64,000 nt of DNA from Solea solea (Eukaryota > Chordata > Actinopteri > Pleuronectiformes > Soleidae): contig NC_081146.1 of assembly GCF_958295425.1 (NCBI RefSeq), positions 7,565,649 through 7,629,648 of the forward strand. The letters run 5' to 3'. The notes below the pieces were generated by a model that saw only the letters and a program-made list of their open reading frames with translations, was not told the origin of the DNA and ran no database searches. Positions 63,051-64,000 of the stretch are shown piece by piece (the stretch's first letter is position 1; every line of letters begins with the position of its first letter). A program made the position numbers and the translations under genes.

Positions 63051-64000
63051 GGAGACTTTATGGTAGAATAATATTATATTGCAAAGGCTGCTAAAGGGAG
63101 ACATTTACTGTGTGAATCTACACATTTGTGAATGACTCCTAACATAACTGTCATTGTTTGTATGCAACCTGCCAATTGTTCACATGAGTGTTTGATGAAG
63201 GCATTGAATGCTGAAAATAGGGTTGGGCACTATGGCAATAAAAAAAGATAAAAACAATTAAATTGTAATATTAACTGACTAAGTCAAGGTGTCAGGTAAT
63301 TGAATTGTTTTTTCCTGAATGGAAGTTCACACAAACATTTAATTGTGGTTTGTAAAAAAAAAAAACTGCAAAAAAAAACCAAAACGCAAACACCATCACA
63401 AACAAACACAAGACATTTCACAAAACATTTATCAACATTTAACACTTCAGTCTTTTCCCCCTGAAAATGTTGCTATTTGTGTTTGAATAGTCATATTGTA
63501 TGGTCATGAACATTTTTACTGTATATATTGAACCTTTGTTAAATTGAACTTGCCATAATTGCAGTCATTTCTGTTACTGCCCAGACCTAGTTAAAAATGC
63601 ATAAAATTACATTGGGGTTGATTATAATGTTCCAGAAGTACACCCATATAAAACCTCTCTTTCCAAAACCATGTGCATTCTTATGCTGCTCAAACAGCTC
63701 ACTTTCTAAAATGTTGTCGGTAAAACACTGTGGTACTATTCTCGTGTTTAGTTTGGCCACTATTTTTTGGACTTAAAGACCAGTTCAAGGTCATTTGTCA
63801 CCAAACCCAGGAACCTTTTTCTTTAAAGACCTCTATTTGTGCACGATCATGTTGGAAGAGTAAAGAATCCCTAAAATCCTACATATTTAGCATGTACATA
63901 ATATTAGATAAAGTATGTAGAGAGAGTAACATAGAGGGGGTGTGACGGACGGCGCCCAAGAGGATTATCAGTCATTACGTGAGATCAACTGTCATAATCC
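63051..64000. other. AT-rich intergenic end of window; no gene seen
   Basis: No exon recognised. The phrase 'gggttgggcactatggcaat' near 63222 resembles a common fish repeat start. A-rich tracts lie at 63354-63379. Confidence 0.45.

Overview
The window is vertebrate nuclear DNA, almost certainly a teleost fish. Genes are split by GT-AG introns, (CA)n/(GA)n microsatellites are frequent, and the repeats are fish-type tRNA-derived SINEs, Tc1-like elements and LINE fragments. The coding models rest on protein similarity recognised by eye plus splice sites and reading phase; no database search was run. I cannot name the species.

Four protein genes plus one tandem copy can be supported. (1) 4240-8.6 kb, minus strand: ciart (circadian-associated transcriptional repressor), five coding exons, a probable non-coding first exon, and a promoter carrying a CACGTG E-box. 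(2) 19371-33028, plus strand: a membrane-anchored carbonic anhydrase of the CA14 type, 11 coding exons with an intact zinc site. ciart and ca14 lie head to head, about 11 kb apart. (3) 35-38.8 kb, plus strand: two tandem secreted RNase A-like genes, each with a non-coding first exon and a single coding exon. Both lack the family's Cys-Lys-x-x-Asn-Thr-Phe signature, and their C-termini differ (basic tail versus GPI-like hydrophobic tail). (4) 49785-57917, plus strand: crabp2 (cellular retinoic acid-binding protein 2), four exons with canonical fatty-acid-binding-protein intron positions. In human, CA14 and CIART are near neighbours at 1q21 and CRABP2 is on the same arm, so the set looks like an old conserved chromosome block.

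Between the genes the DNA is mostly mobile-element debris. Clear items are a full-length SINE with perfect 15-bp target duplications (157-540); a Tc1 remnant containing a SINE that contains another repeat (14.0-14.9 kb); a hAT-like MITE (17 kb); a Tc1-like transposase relic (38.9-39.5 kb); and a nest of a TTAA-flanked element holding a Harbinger-like MITE and a second TTAA-flanked element (45.1-48.2 kb). The last contains a GC-rich palindrome with 21-bp repeats.

Points most worth a second look: the divergent RNase pair; an inverted 32-bp copy of the start of the ca14 transmembrane exon inside another ca14 intron; a roughly 515-bp piece of RNase intron copied into a nearby SINE; and the GC-rich palindrome.
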